NCBI GenBank assembly: GCA_003254885.1
Contig: QANT01001765.1
Location: 1 to 28,720, forward strand
DNA length: 28,720 nt
Origin: Purshia tridentata
Taxonomy: Eukaryota > Streptophyta > Magnoliopsida > Rosales > Rosaceae
Reading direction: 5' to 3'
The position numbers and the translations under genes are program-made. The notes below the pieces were generated by a model, which had not been told where the DNA came from, ran no database searches, and worked only from the letters and a program-made list of their open reading frames with translations. Positions within the stretch are counted from its first letter, which is position 1. The number at the start of each line of letters is the position of its first letter. Of this stretch, positions 9,350 to 19,390 are shown piece by piece.

Positions 9350-10373
9350 GCTCATATTCTCTCTCTCCTATTCCTGTTGTCTCCTTCTTTGTCATCCAAT
9401 GGCAGTTGTCGTCTTCTCTGATTGCTTCAGATATAGTTTATTCTCTCTCTTCTCTTTGAACCCTAAACCAAAATATAGAGACCCAAGTACGATAAATTCA
9501 TGTTGGTGCTCGAATCGGCATCCACCTCATCCACAAATGGCAAGGTGACACATGTTCCTCATTTTTAATCTTGACCACAAGTCTAAACAGAGTTGAGTAT
9601 CTGCCACGTCAGTATACCAAGCCGAACTCGGAAGCTGACTCGGTGCCCAACTCGTTAGATTCGTACAAGCCTCGAGATCTTCTTCCTAAAATAGTTCAGA
9701 CAAAGGAGTGGTTCGGCTCCCCTTTAACTAAGATCGGCACTAACCTTGAGCTCACATTTCCCAAGAGAATGCAATCAAGTGTCGATCACGCAAAGTCTTC
9801 TTTCCATTTCACGAGAAGTGAGCATGATACCTATTGCCTACCCCCATGCTTGCATTTAATGCCCAAGTGTCCTGGTAGGTGAGATAGGCACTACTGACGA
9901 TTTGACGTGGCCTCACCGTGATCACCCATCTCCATGCAGGTATCCTAGGTTTTTGCCTATAAATATGATCCTCTCTTCTCCCTTAAAGGGACACGAAAAG
10001 GAGAGGAGAAAAAATATATAGCAAGAAACACAGAAAGAAAATATCAACTGGATTGATCTCAAGCCTAGCTCTTGGGGTTAATCACTTGATTTTTTACTGT
10101 TTTCTAACTTACACACCGGAGGGTTCTTAGCTAACACCTCATTGGTGTAAGTTTCCATCGTTACTCTTTTTCTCGTACAGGAATTATTAAGCTTTGAGGT
10201 CAAAGGTGCAAGACCGAGTCTATCCTTCTCCATCTACGTTGATCCAGGGACTTCCGGTTTTTGGCATCAACAATTCAATTCTTCGCGTCGTCTCCATTGC
10301 CATCATCCACTTTTCGCTTGTCGTCTTTTCTGCCGTCTCTAATCAACATACATTTCGTCTGCATTTCAAGGTA
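9350..10373 (+). other. possible 5' leader exon of a relic gene, split by a solo LTR
   Basis: Outside the LTR (9501-10272) the flanks look like a plant gene leader: CT-rich stretches at 9355-9390 and 9442-9460 (TTCTCTCTCTTCTC), then AACCCTAAACC. After the LTR comes a TCTTCGCGTCGTCTCC region ending CATTTCAAG|GTAATGAG at about 10371, a good donor-like site followed by T-rich intron-like DNA. An acceptor-like TTTTGATGCAG lies at about 10596. No protein can be read from the leader. This is inference from composition and splice-like signals only. Confidence 0.3.
9496..10277 (+). mobile_element. solo LTR (probably Ty3/gypsy) with perfect target duplication
   Basis: The LTR spans 9501-10272 (772 bp). 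It begins TGTTGGTG and ends CATCAACA, a near-perfect 8-bp terminal inverted repeat with TG...CA ends. It is flanked by identical 5-bp target-site duplications ATTCA at 9496-9500 and 10273-10277. A TATAAATA box at 9958-9965 is followed by AGGGACACGAAAAGGAGAGG, the usual LTR promoter layout for plus orientation. No primer-binding site, gag or pol adjoins it, so the internal part was lost by LTR-LTR recombination. The end sequence (ACTTCCGGTTTTTGGCATCAACA-like) resembles plant gypsy LTR ends; the lineage is inferred. The 103-codon open frame at 9571-9882 inside it is not a gene. Confidence 0.9.
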
Positions 10374-10618
10374 ATGAGTTATTGATTTCGTACTTTGGGT
10401 TTTGGAAATTTGGGTTCTGTTTAAAATTGGGGGTTTTTGGATTTCGCACTTCAAGTTTTGCAAGATTGGGTTTTGTTTAAAATTGGAGTTTTTGGATTTC
10501 TCACTCTGCTTTGCAAATTATTTTGAATATGGTATTCTATTGGAAAAATAAATTATCATCCTACTAATAAATCATCATCCTCCACATTTTGATGCAGTAG
10601 TTCCCTTATCTTCTGTGA

Positions 10619-10822
10619 ACACACCCATATAACAGCGACAATTCCGTATCTAAGAAAAGGCAGACCTCCTCAAATGAAAGCCTTCCTCCCAGGGGAAAAA
10701 TCGACACTTATATGCCATATGTTGCACATGGTGCCTTTTTTCAATATTTGTATGTCCTCGTCCAAGAAAATTTGAAATACACAATGAATGATAAGCTCAT
10801 TGATCCATTTTCAATAGTTTAG
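10619..10822 (+). pseudogene. unidentified coding-like fragment A
   Basis: A frame open for 67 codons between TGA at 10616 and TAG at 10820 has plausible protein composition, including KKRQTSSNESLPPRGKIDTY, then MPYVAHGAFFQYLYVLVQ and NLKYTMNDKLIDPF. An acceptor-like GATGCAG lies about 20 bp upstream, with a stop between it and the frame. I do not recognise the family. It is on the same strand as the leader-like DNA before it and fragments B and C after it, so it may be an exon of a decayed gene. It could also be chance. Confidence 0.35.
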
Positions 10823-10829
10823 GCAAATG

Positions 10830-11815
10830 TAGTTAAAGATACTCAAATAAGGTGGCAAGAAGTTTAAGAACGACAGAAAGGTTGTTATATTTAATTTTGA
10901 TGAACTGACTATTTTCTGTTATAGTTATGATTGAGTACTGTTAGTTCTAGGATTTTATGTTGGTTGATTCCTTAAAAAACTTGTAATTATTTTTTAATTA
11001 TACTCACACAAGCTCTAGATTAGATATAATGACAATACCTGTTTGGGATGAAGAAGACAAGATCAAAGGATAAAAGGTTTAATGCATCTCATGCATATTC
11101 ACTGTTTCAGATTTATATGTGTCTGTCAAGTCACTCACTAATCATCATGTCACAATTTTACAACACGTGAACTGCACATGTATTTTTAAATTTAAATGAG
11201 GTCACATGCATATCATATGACTTGCTCGTGTTACAGTTGGTTTTTCCCTTGATTTTAAAATATCAAATCAAATTCTTTTCTCTCTCTGTGCCCACTTTTA
11301 CTTCTTCATTTTACTATTTTACTATTCATCTTCTTCTTCACTCTCTCTTTTGCAAAAATGGGTATGTTCAAAATATCTTTCTCTTTCTTTGGTCAAAAAA
11401 AAATATCTTTCTCTTTATTCTTATCCTCTGAAATCCTAGGATACCCTACTAGGATAAAGAGAACATGCCATATTTTTGTCATTTTGTGGAAAGCTACTCA
11501 TGGGCTTTCACGTGTGGGGTTATTGAGTGAGCATAGGTGCCATTTTAATATAAGGGTGTTGGCCTCTTCATTCGAAGTGGGCTTGCTGGGTATTTTGAGA
11601 GGATATAGAGAGTAAGAATCCATTGGGTATTTCATGGGTATTTTACAAGTAAGAAAACCATTTTGAAATTTTATATCTAAAATGTTTTCTTTTTTTATTT
11701 GTGTTCTTATAAAATCTGAAAGTGTTTTGTGGGTCATTTTAATTTGTCATAAATTTATACAAACACTCTCATATAGATTTTAGATCTAGGTTCTTTCATT
11801 AGCCTCTTCATGTCT
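10830..11815. other. non-coding DNA between fragments A and B
   Basis: AT-rich sequence with a CT-rich tract at about 11278-11352. Short open frames at 11222-11431 and 11358-11615 lack domains and look accidental. If A, B and C belong to one gene, this is intronic. Confidence 0.3.
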
Positions 11816-11821
11816 TACTAA

Positions 11822-11953
11822 TTTGAAGATGTTGATTTTTTAAAAAACCACATAAGCATGTTATTTTCATATCTTGAAGAATCTACAAAGCTTGCTAAAA
11901 ATGAGTGCCACAGGTTGAAGAGCTTGAGGAGAAGCTGCTATTCATATAATTGA
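11822..11953 (+). pseudogene. unidentified coding-like fragment B
   Basis: A 43-codon open stretch reads FEDVDFLKNHISMLFSYLEE followed by STKLAKNECHRLKSLRRSC and ends at TGA. It begins directly after a TAA and has no ATG at its start. The acidic/basic helix-like composition is more protein-like than the surrounding AT-rich DNA. No domain is recognised. It may belong to the same relic gene as fragments A and C. Confidence 0.3.
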
Positions 11954-12475
11954 CTCATAGCTTATCTTTTGAAGGTTGCACAAGGGGTAAGCTAGCTGCC
12001 ACTTAGTCTAGGATTAGGTGAATGAGCTTATGTATTGTTGTTGCCCTTGTAATGAACCTCTACTTAGTGGATTGCATGGTCAGTTGAAAAAGACCCCCAG
12101 TTTGGTGAACAATTTTTGTGCCTCAATTTCTGTTTTATGGTTTGCTGATTATCTGTGTATTCATCATTTAAGCACAAATCTGTACAATTCTAACATGCTC
12201 ACTCACACTTGATATTAATAATTGGTTTGTTCATATAAGTTATGAATCTCACACATCACTATAGTTGTGGATAGCACTGGAATGCCTACTTTGATGGGTC
12301 ATCTGAGTGCATAGGTTGTCAGGAACACAAGTAGTCACATTTCTGCCTAGGCGATGTTTGTTCTATTTAATTAAAAATTAGGGTCTCATCATTGATTGTA
12401 ATTATAATCAAGTTGATTAGGCTGTTAAACTATCTAATACAAATACTCAATTTAATTTGACAGTATAAACAAAAT

Positions 12476-12625
12476 ATGTCCACTAAATGGAAGGAATTGA
12501 ATGTGAAGCTGAAGGCAGAGTATTGTCCTAAGCAAAAATCTAACGTGACAAATTCAAGTGGCAAAATCAAAAGTAGTGACAGCAGTAAGGAAGAGGTTGA
12601 CTGCTCTAGTGCAATGACAAAGTGA
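12476..12625 (+). pseudogene. unidentified coding-like fragment C
   Basis: A 49-codon open frame beginning MSTKWKELNVKLKAEYCPKQ and continuing KSNVTNSSGKIKSSDSSKEE to VDCSSAMTK and TGA. An acceptor-like TTTGACAG lies 15 bp before the ATG. It is lysine- and serine-rich and hydrophilic. A small separate gene or the last exon of the relic gene are both possible. I cannot name it. Confidence 0.35.
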
Positions 12626-12814
12626 TTAAAAACAATAAGGACGAGGTTTTTGGAGAAGGGTCGCAAGCATCACAAGCCACATGCATATAAAGAGTAGATG
12701 TGCGTCCGATTGGTCTAAGACTTTCAATATCTCCATTTCCACCCTCAAAATGGCTATGATACCAAATCTAACCCAGTAATTAATTAAGTTTGTTTTCATT
12801 AATAAAAATTTCAT

Positions 12815-13110
12815 AGTTTTTATATACTATAAAGTATACATTATACTACTAGAGTATATATATACTAAAACAATTATAATTAAAGGTATATCATATAAGG
12901 TATACAATACAGGGTATATAATACATATACTAGTTCTAGTAGTATAGATAATGGGTATACAGTATACTAGTATGGAGTATTGGGTATATGAGTATATGGT
13001 ATAAAGTTTTGGGTATAGGGTATAGGGTATAGGGTAGGATATAATGTATAGGGCTTAGGACTTATGGTATAAAGTTTCGGATATGATATAGGGTATTTTT
13101 AATTAATCAA
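12815..13110. repeat. GTATA/TATAGGG-rich degenerate repeat
   Basis: From about 12815 to 13110 the DNA is dominated by short runs of GTATA and TACTAG. At about 13010-13045 it has a tidy run of TATAGGG heptamers (GGGTATAGGGTATAGGG, then GTAGGATATAATGTATAGGG). The unit is one base from the plant telomere repeat TTTAGGG. It is degenerate and short, so it is better read as a microsatellite or decayed minisatellite than a telomere remnant. Confidence 0.6.
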
Positions 13111-13139
13111 TTAAGTAAAAGGTTTTTAATTAAACTAAT

Positions 13140-13266
13140 TAATAATTTAATACCCTAATTAAAAATATGAAAAAGCAAAGGTTGAAAACTTGACTAACAA
13201 ATAACTTGCTTAAGATTCGAACAAAGTTCAAAAGAGTGGTACCAATGCCTTGACCACTAGCCACTA
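13140..13266 (-). mobile_element. tRNA-derived SINE (minus strand)
   Basis: On the minus strand GTGGCTAGTGGTCAAGGC (plus 13264-13247) matches a tRNA-type pol III A box. GTTCGAATC (plus 13222-13214) matches a B box. The spacing of about 41 bp between box starts is as in tRNA genes. No tRNA cloverleaf can be completed (no matching acceptor stem and no CCA-side pairing). A tRNA-unrelated AT-rich body follows down to about 13140. This is the head of a plant SINE. The 3' end and target duplication are not clear. Confidence 0.6.
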
Positions 13267-15785
13267 TTTGTTTCTATAAATAATGGTTGGGTAAATATAT
13301 TTATAATAATACTAGTTAAAAAACTGGCATTAATACATGCTATGTAATGCCTCAAATTCAAAATATAACTGTATATCTCAGATTTAGGCGTGAATCACAT
13401 TCTGATTGAAGTAAATTAATTCCAACCAAAGTGTGATATATACTAGCATAAATTAACTTAATTTGGCCTTTAAATTAAAACGAAATTCTTAAATAAATCA
13501 ATGTAAACTATTATTTTACATCAGAATAGATGAGTCCTAAAGTATAGAGTAATTGTTTAAATGCGTTTATTTGCAACTAATAGTGGAATAATAAGCACAG
13601 TGATTTCCTAGGCATCACTTGATGTTCTATCTTGAAAAGTGAGCTTTAAAGCTCAGTAAAAACTTTTAGTTCCTTATGGACAATTATTACACTTAGTCAA
13701 TATTTAATAAAATAGAAAATAATCAATGTCAACATGCGTGCAAAGATGAGCAATGCATGTACTTACTCCTTATCTATCCCCGCTGACACACAAATAAGAT
13801 TAACAAGCCATATAGACCTCGAATGTCTCATGTATGAGCCAATACATGTCCGTCCCTTAATCTCAAAAGTTTTAAATATTATTCTTTCCACTTTTCCTTC
13901 AACAATTCTTCCACAATCATGAGATCACCAGGTACATGTCCCTTTCTCCTTGGTACGAGACCACCAAGTCATCTCTCTCTCTTCTTGGTTTCTCAATTAA
14001 TCATTTTTTTTTAACATTGTTCACAACTACACTTTCTCATGCACTTTTGATTTTGAATGCAATGTCATAATCAATAATGAAAATTAAATAATCATGTCCA
14101 CAAATTTATCTTCAATATCATGATAAATGATAAAAAATAGTAATTAGCATCAAGTCATATAATTCCATAATTAATTTTATAAACAATAATGAAGATTGAA
14201 CAATGATAGTAATAATGTTCAAGTAAAATATATGATGATAATAAGAGTAACCATAACAATTGGACTGACAAGAATGAGAACACTTTGAATTGAATAAAGT
14301 AGAATATATCATACAAAGATTATACCAAAGTGCAATATAATATATAGTCCAATAATTAGGTACAACCTACCTTAAATTATTGCACACAGGGTCTCTTTCT
14401 GTCCGGTTCTACGTGCATGAGTTTATAACAATTCAAAAATTTATAGTTTAGATATAATTTAACAAAATTTACTTTAATTTCACTTTTTTTAAGGAGAGTG
14501 TAACTCACACTTCAACTTATAGATTTCATATTGATTTAAAATTAGTACCATTAGACTCGTATCGAAAAATATAGTTAGGATGGTCAAAACTAATTGAAAA
14601 GGTTGCTATAAATAGCCATAAGTGTGGCCACACGCTGGCGGTGTGTGTGGTGATTGTTGGTCAGTCACTATTTATCATCTCCTTCAAAAACTTCCCCCGT
14701 TTTCTAGAATTTTCCCTTTTTTTATCTCGACTTTAGCTTAAATTTTAACCTATAAATCCTTCACCAAATTGTGTGAACTTATACTTGCTTTAAAGATCTG
14801 CATCTCCTCTTTACATTTATATAAAATTTATTCAAAACGGAGCTATAAAACGTGAAATAAAGGATCACAAAATAAGCTACCCGAACTGTCATTTTACCAA
14901 ATTTTTTTCTAGATTTTTCTTTAACTTTAGACCCCATTTTAATATCTCAAAACTTAATGAAATCTAGCAATCTTATACGCTAATAACACCTTCTTTATAA
15001 CCATATAAAGATCATTCAAAATGGACGCTAAAATGCTAAATAATTGGCCTTAAAGTAAGCCATACAAAACTGCAAATCTCTTGCAAAAATTTCAAGATTT
15101 TTTTTATTTTATATTATTTTCTTTCAATTTTAAACCACAAAACAAGTTTCTAAACAAGATGTAAAAACAAAACTTTAAATTAAAAGTTTTAAAAGAAAAT
15201 TTGATAAGGACACCCATGGTTCCTTGAGCTCTCCTTCCTTCTCACCGTCAGAGTTGAACAGAGGCTAAGTGATATGATTCCTACAGTAAAGAAAATAACA
15301 CAAATACTTAAAGAAGTTTATACTAAAATATGTTAGTTTAAGTAAGGTCTAAACAACTAAGAAGATGAAGTTTAAATTTTAAACTCTAACCTTCACAAGT
15401 TTTCCTCCCTCCTTCTCGGCCCATTTCTCTTGTTATCTCTCTCTCAAGCAAGGGTATTCTTAAGCTAACATCACCATCGTATTTATAGGACAACTTATTA
15501 GTTCAAGTAACCACTTAGTTGGCCTTTCTAGTTATGTTAACTTAGGCTTAATCATTGCCTAAGAGATGACTCATCCCTCTAAACAAAATATAACCCTTGA
15601 TCAATGGCTGATCTGTTCTTGTGGGAGAGAGTGATGGATGTTGGAGTTTATCTTTTTTTTTTTTTATCAGACTGAGAGGTTGGGCTTTTGGCTAGAAGTT
15701 TAGAATCTAATAGGTTGTGGTCTTTGAAGGCCCAAAATCTTTTTTTTTTTAATAGAAACTTCTATATATATATATATATAAAAAA
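13267..15785. other. non-coding AT-rich repeat debris
   Basis: About 2.5 kb without a supported gene. The part from about 14380 to 15180 is compositionally even and looks like internal non-coding retroelement DNA (CTTCAAAAACTTCCCCCG, TTTTCTAGAATTTTCCC), but no LTR border, primer site or protein motif could be fixed. TATAAATAG at about 14609 and other T/A runs are not evidence of a promoter by themselves. A T run lies at 15652-15664. Confidence 0.4.
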
Positions 15786-15789
15786 AAAA

Positions 15790-16176
15790 CCTTCCAATGA
15801 GGGATTCCTCATTTAGTGTTAAATGAGGGATCTCCTTGTGGGGCCCACACGAGTTGTTTTTTGTCGATGCAAACCGTTCACTTTTTACATCTTCATTGAT
15901 AGATCATCCTTACAAAAAATTAGCTAAATTGTAAACTATTTGCCTATCTAACTTTGATCAAACAAATAGACAAACCAAATATTTTTTATGAAACCGTCCA
16001 TTTGTTTGATCAAAGTTAAATAGGCAAATAGTTTTCGATTTGGCTAATTTTTTGCAAAGATGATCTATCAATGGAGATGTAAAAAATGAATGGTTCGAAT
16101 TGACACAAAATGACTCGTGTGAACCCCACAAGGGGATCCTTCATTTAACACTAAATGAAGGATCCCTTATTAGAAG
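15790..16176. mobile_element. fold-back MITE (387 bp)
   Basis: Two arms of about 180 bp are inverted copies of each other. The left arm starts CTTCCAATGAGGGAT at 15791. The right arm read backwards from 16176 starts CTTCTAATAAGGGAT. The arms then match through TTAGTGTTAAATGA, CCTTGTGGGG, CACACGAGT, TTGATAGATCATC, CAAAAAATTAGC and AACTTTGATCAAACAAAT, up to a loop at about 15973-15995. The outermost 35 bp contain their own small palindrome (TTTAGTGTTAAA). Both ends abut AT dinucleotide runs (15763-15780 and 16182-16203), so a TA or longer AT target duplication cannot be separated from the microsatellite. There is no transposase. The superfamily is uncertain (mariner-like or Mutator-like). Confidence 0.9.
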
Positions 16177-16203
16177 ATTATTATATATATATATATATAT
16201 ATA

Positions 16204-17910
16204 ATTACATGCTGCTATTTGTACAACAATTTTTCTCTCAATACCCCTCTCCCTCATTTATTAAATTAAATTTCTAACCCCTAACTCAAATAACCATAAT
16301 ATATTCACTAATCTTAGAATAACAGAATCGCCTATCACCACCTTATCACTTCAAGCCCAAACCCATTACCACCTTCGTTGGCTTTCTTTTCTCTCTCCTC
16401 CTCCCTATCTCTTTCCTTCTTTTCTCTTTCTTCCTATCATTCTCTTTCTCCCTCTTCTTCCATGCTGAGATAAAGAACCCAAACCTAGCCCTGCCACACC
16501 CAAGCCCAACCCCTCCTCGGTGCATCCAGCCTAGCCCCACCGATGTCCGCGGTGAAGTCCACCAATCTGGAGGGCGGAAAGCTCGACAACCACAAGATCT
16601 AGTTGGAGAAAGAGAATGGAAGTGAGCATATTGAGAAAGGGAGAGAGAAGAGAGAAGGAAAGAGAGAGGGGAGAGAGGAGAGATAAGAGAGTTAGGGAAT
16701 GAGAGAGAAAAGGAAAGAGGAGATAGGAGAGAGAGGAGAGAGGGGGAAGGAAAGGAAGGAGGCCGGTCGGCGACAATGGCCAGAGTTGGTGTCTAGGATG
16801 GGGTCGATGTCGAGGATGGGTGCTAGACCTAACCCTAAAAGGTGCCAAGTTAATACCCCATCCTTGACACATGGATGAAGATCACAACTCAACCCTTGTC
16901 AACATTAACACTATGACCAAGACGACTCAACTTCTACCATAGCATAAGGACATGCCGAAGTAGATATCACACCAGTCACTATAGCCAAGCATACAACCCG
17001 ACCATAGCAAGTTTTATAACATCTTGTGTTGAAGATGTTAGGGAAAAAAGGAATATTCATTTAGGGAACATGGTCTAAAAAGTGAAATACAAGGCATTTG
17101 GTAAAAGGACAAACATGGCAGCAAAGTAGCTAGCACAGGTATAAGGTTAGGTAGGGTAATGAGAATCACAAAGGGCCTTAACGTGTATGGCATCCAAGAA
17201 AGGACCCTGAAACCCTAAACCTTGGAAAGCATTATAAAAGGCACACTTATGAGCAAAGAAAAGGATCATCAACAACCTCAAAAAAACCCAGATCCCAAAA
17301 AAGCGATAGTTCTCTCTGATTATTCAAATTTTTTAGTTTTCTCTTGTCCAATCAATCATTCTATTTTCAATATTTGTCTCCTAGGTAGACTTTGCTATTC
17401 TAAAAATGTATTGTTGTTTCTTCTCTTTCATTTGTAGCTTTATTTATTACTTTTCTTGTACAAGATATGAGTATTAAATAGTATCAAGTGACTATTTCTA
17501 TCTCTTTCGATCTTGTTATGATTAATACAATTTATTTACTCATTTGACTAGTTTTTGCTCATTTTCTTTGTCTTTTAAGTACTAAAACTCAATTCTACTT
17601 TTATATTTTAGTCATTACCCTCTGAATAAAACATTTATCCCTAAGAATTATTTATTTTTTAGTTATTTTTTCCCTTATTTACTTTTCATTTGCACAAAAA
17701 ATGATATGCATGGGGTCAAAACATGATTAGATTTGCAGTAAGAACCATTCTCAACTATCAACCTCACCCACACTATATTTTAGTTATTTTTCATTTCAAA
17801 ATCTTTTGTTTTTATTTAAATCAATCCACACTCGCACCCGCATTCATCATACTTGAATTTAGGCAACGAATAACCATAAGCACAATATAGTGAAGTCCTA
17901 GGCTAGTACT
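16204..17910. other. non-coding DNA with polypurine tract and LTR-like stretch
   Basis: A CT-rich tract (about 16377-16460) is followed by a GA-rich tract (about 16605-16760, GAGAGAGGGGAGAGAGG and similar), which gives long but meaningless open frames on both strands. From about 16870 to 17880 the sequence resembles an LTR or its neighbour: GCATTATAAAAGGCAC at about 17228 could be a TATA box, followed by a T-rich leader. No TG...CA borders or target duplication were found. No gene is supported. Confidence 0.35.
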
Positions 17911-18239
17911 TGTTGATATTAAGGCTAGTAGTTGATTACCTTATAGCTAAGTTAATTAGAGGTGCTTGTTAGTTATCAAATTCCTTTATAATTAAGTGAG
18001 TGAATGATAGCCACGTGTCATGTATCTAGAGGGTCATGATGTAAGGTAGTGATGAGATATAGGCTCATGTACTGTGATAACGGCAATATTTCTTTTGTCT
18101 GCTATCATAATAGAATGAGATGATATACATATTTGCGTGAGTGGCAGCTCATCTTGAGCACCACCATTTTTCTGCAATTCTTCCTCTTCTCTCAAGGCTC
18201 TCTCTAATATTATTACACATTAATATCCATAATCCATCA
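17911..18239 (+). repeat. 5' LTR of the degenerate copia element
   Basis: It begins TGTTGATATT and ends ATCCATCA, directly before the primer-binding site, for a length of 329 bp. The 5' border rests only on the TG start and plausible length, because there is no second LTR to align. The 3' border is well fixed by the primer site. Confidence 0.6.
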
Positions 18240-18251
18240 TGGTATCAGAGC
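18240..18251 (+). other. primer-binding site (initiator Met-tRNA)
   Basis: TGGTATCAGAGC is the standard plant copia primer site, complementary to the 3' end of initiator methionine tRNA. It lies immediately after the LTR. Confidence 0.92.
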
Positions 18252-18330
18252 TTTAGTTCAATCAAGAACTGGGTGTTGATCACTGTGAAGAGTGCGAGAG
18301 AAATCCAACGAGAAAGCTCTTAGGCTAGCC

Positions 18331-19389
18331 ATGTCAAGCTCTGGAAGTGGTGTGCTACGTGCTCCCATTTTCGATGGAATTGAATTTGATTTCTAGAAGG
18401 TGAGGATGGTCACCATTTTCAAGTCACAAGGTATATGGAAGCTTGTAGACAAAGGAATCCAAATCTCAGAGTCAAGGAAGAAGAAATCAATAGAGATGCA
18501 GAAGAAGGAAGGTGAGGCTCCCAGTATGGATGATGATGAAGAAATCGATCCATATTTGGAAGAGTAACTGATGAAAGATGCCAAGGCCCTGGGTATAATC
18601 CAAGGAGCAATGTCAAAGGAGATTTTCCCTCGCATTGTCAATCAGGAGACTGCAAAAGCTGCTTGGGATTTGCTTCAGGAAGAGTACCATGGTGATGAAT
18701 AGGCACGATCTATGAAGCTTCAAGGCTTGAGATGCGAGTTTGAATACATGAGAATGAAGGTGAATGAGTCTATCTCTGATTACTTTACTCGATTCTTTGA
18801 TTTAACTAATCAAATGGAAAAATATGGTGAAGTGTTAACTCATCAGAGAATGGTACAGAAAGTGCTAATTAGTTTGACCAAAGTGTATGATCCAATGTGT
18901 ACTGTGGTAGAGAGGACTGTAGGTCTAAACTTTGTGTTTGTGCATGAAGTAGTGGGATCACTTAAGAGCTATGAGCTCAGATTAAATAAGGATGATGAAG
19001 AAAATGTGAATTCTGAAAAGGCTTTTGCTAGTATGAGTATATCACCAAAAGATTAGTACACTCCAAACAAGTCTTTTGGGTCTGATGTTGGCAAAAAAGG
19101 TACATGAAATTGGAAAGGGAAACCTAAGAAATGGGAGAACATGACACAATCAAATGTAAAACAGGGAAATGGGACTGAGGTTGGAAAGCCTAAATGTAAG
19201 ACATGTGACAAACTTCACTTTAGGGAATGTTGGTTCAAAGGTAAGATTAAGTGTCACAACTGTGACAAGTTTGGCCATGTAATGAAAGATTGCCATCAAC
19301 CTAACAAAAGAGAGCAAGTGGTAAACTATGCAAACTAGGTGCCGGAGCAAGCTACCATGTTCTATGCCTGTCATAAGGCCTTAGACTAG
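18331..19389 (+). pseudogene. copia gag (broken)
   Basis: The frame starts at ATG 18331 (MSSSGSGVLRAPIFDG). It is interrupted in frame by stops at 18394, 18565, 18700, 19054, 19105, 19336 and 19387, each explicable as one C-to-T or G-to-A change from Gln or Trp. A UBN2/gag-type central region covers about 18560-19050. A CCHC zinc knuckle CX2CX4HX4C (CHNCDKFGHVMKDC) at 19252-19293 is intact and would bind RNA in the capsid. A one-base loss at about 19390 shifts the frame into the protease. Confidence 0.85.
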
Positions 19390-19390
19390 G

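Noticed and set aside
9571..9882. 103-codon open frame on the plus strand
   Set aside because: It lies wholly inside the solo LTR, upstream of the LTR TATA box, and has no protein motif.
13010..13050. True telomere or interstitial telomere array
   Set aside because: The unit is TATAGGG, not TTTAGGG, the run is only a few units long, and the surroundings are GTATA-rich.
13214..13264. A functional tRNA gene
   Set aside because: A- and B-box-like motifs exist, but no acceptor stem or anticodon arm can be completed.
16531..16892. Leu/Ser/Pro-rich open frames on the minus strand, up to 113 codons
   Set aside because: They are translations of a GA/CT-rich simple-sequence tract; the composition alone explains them.
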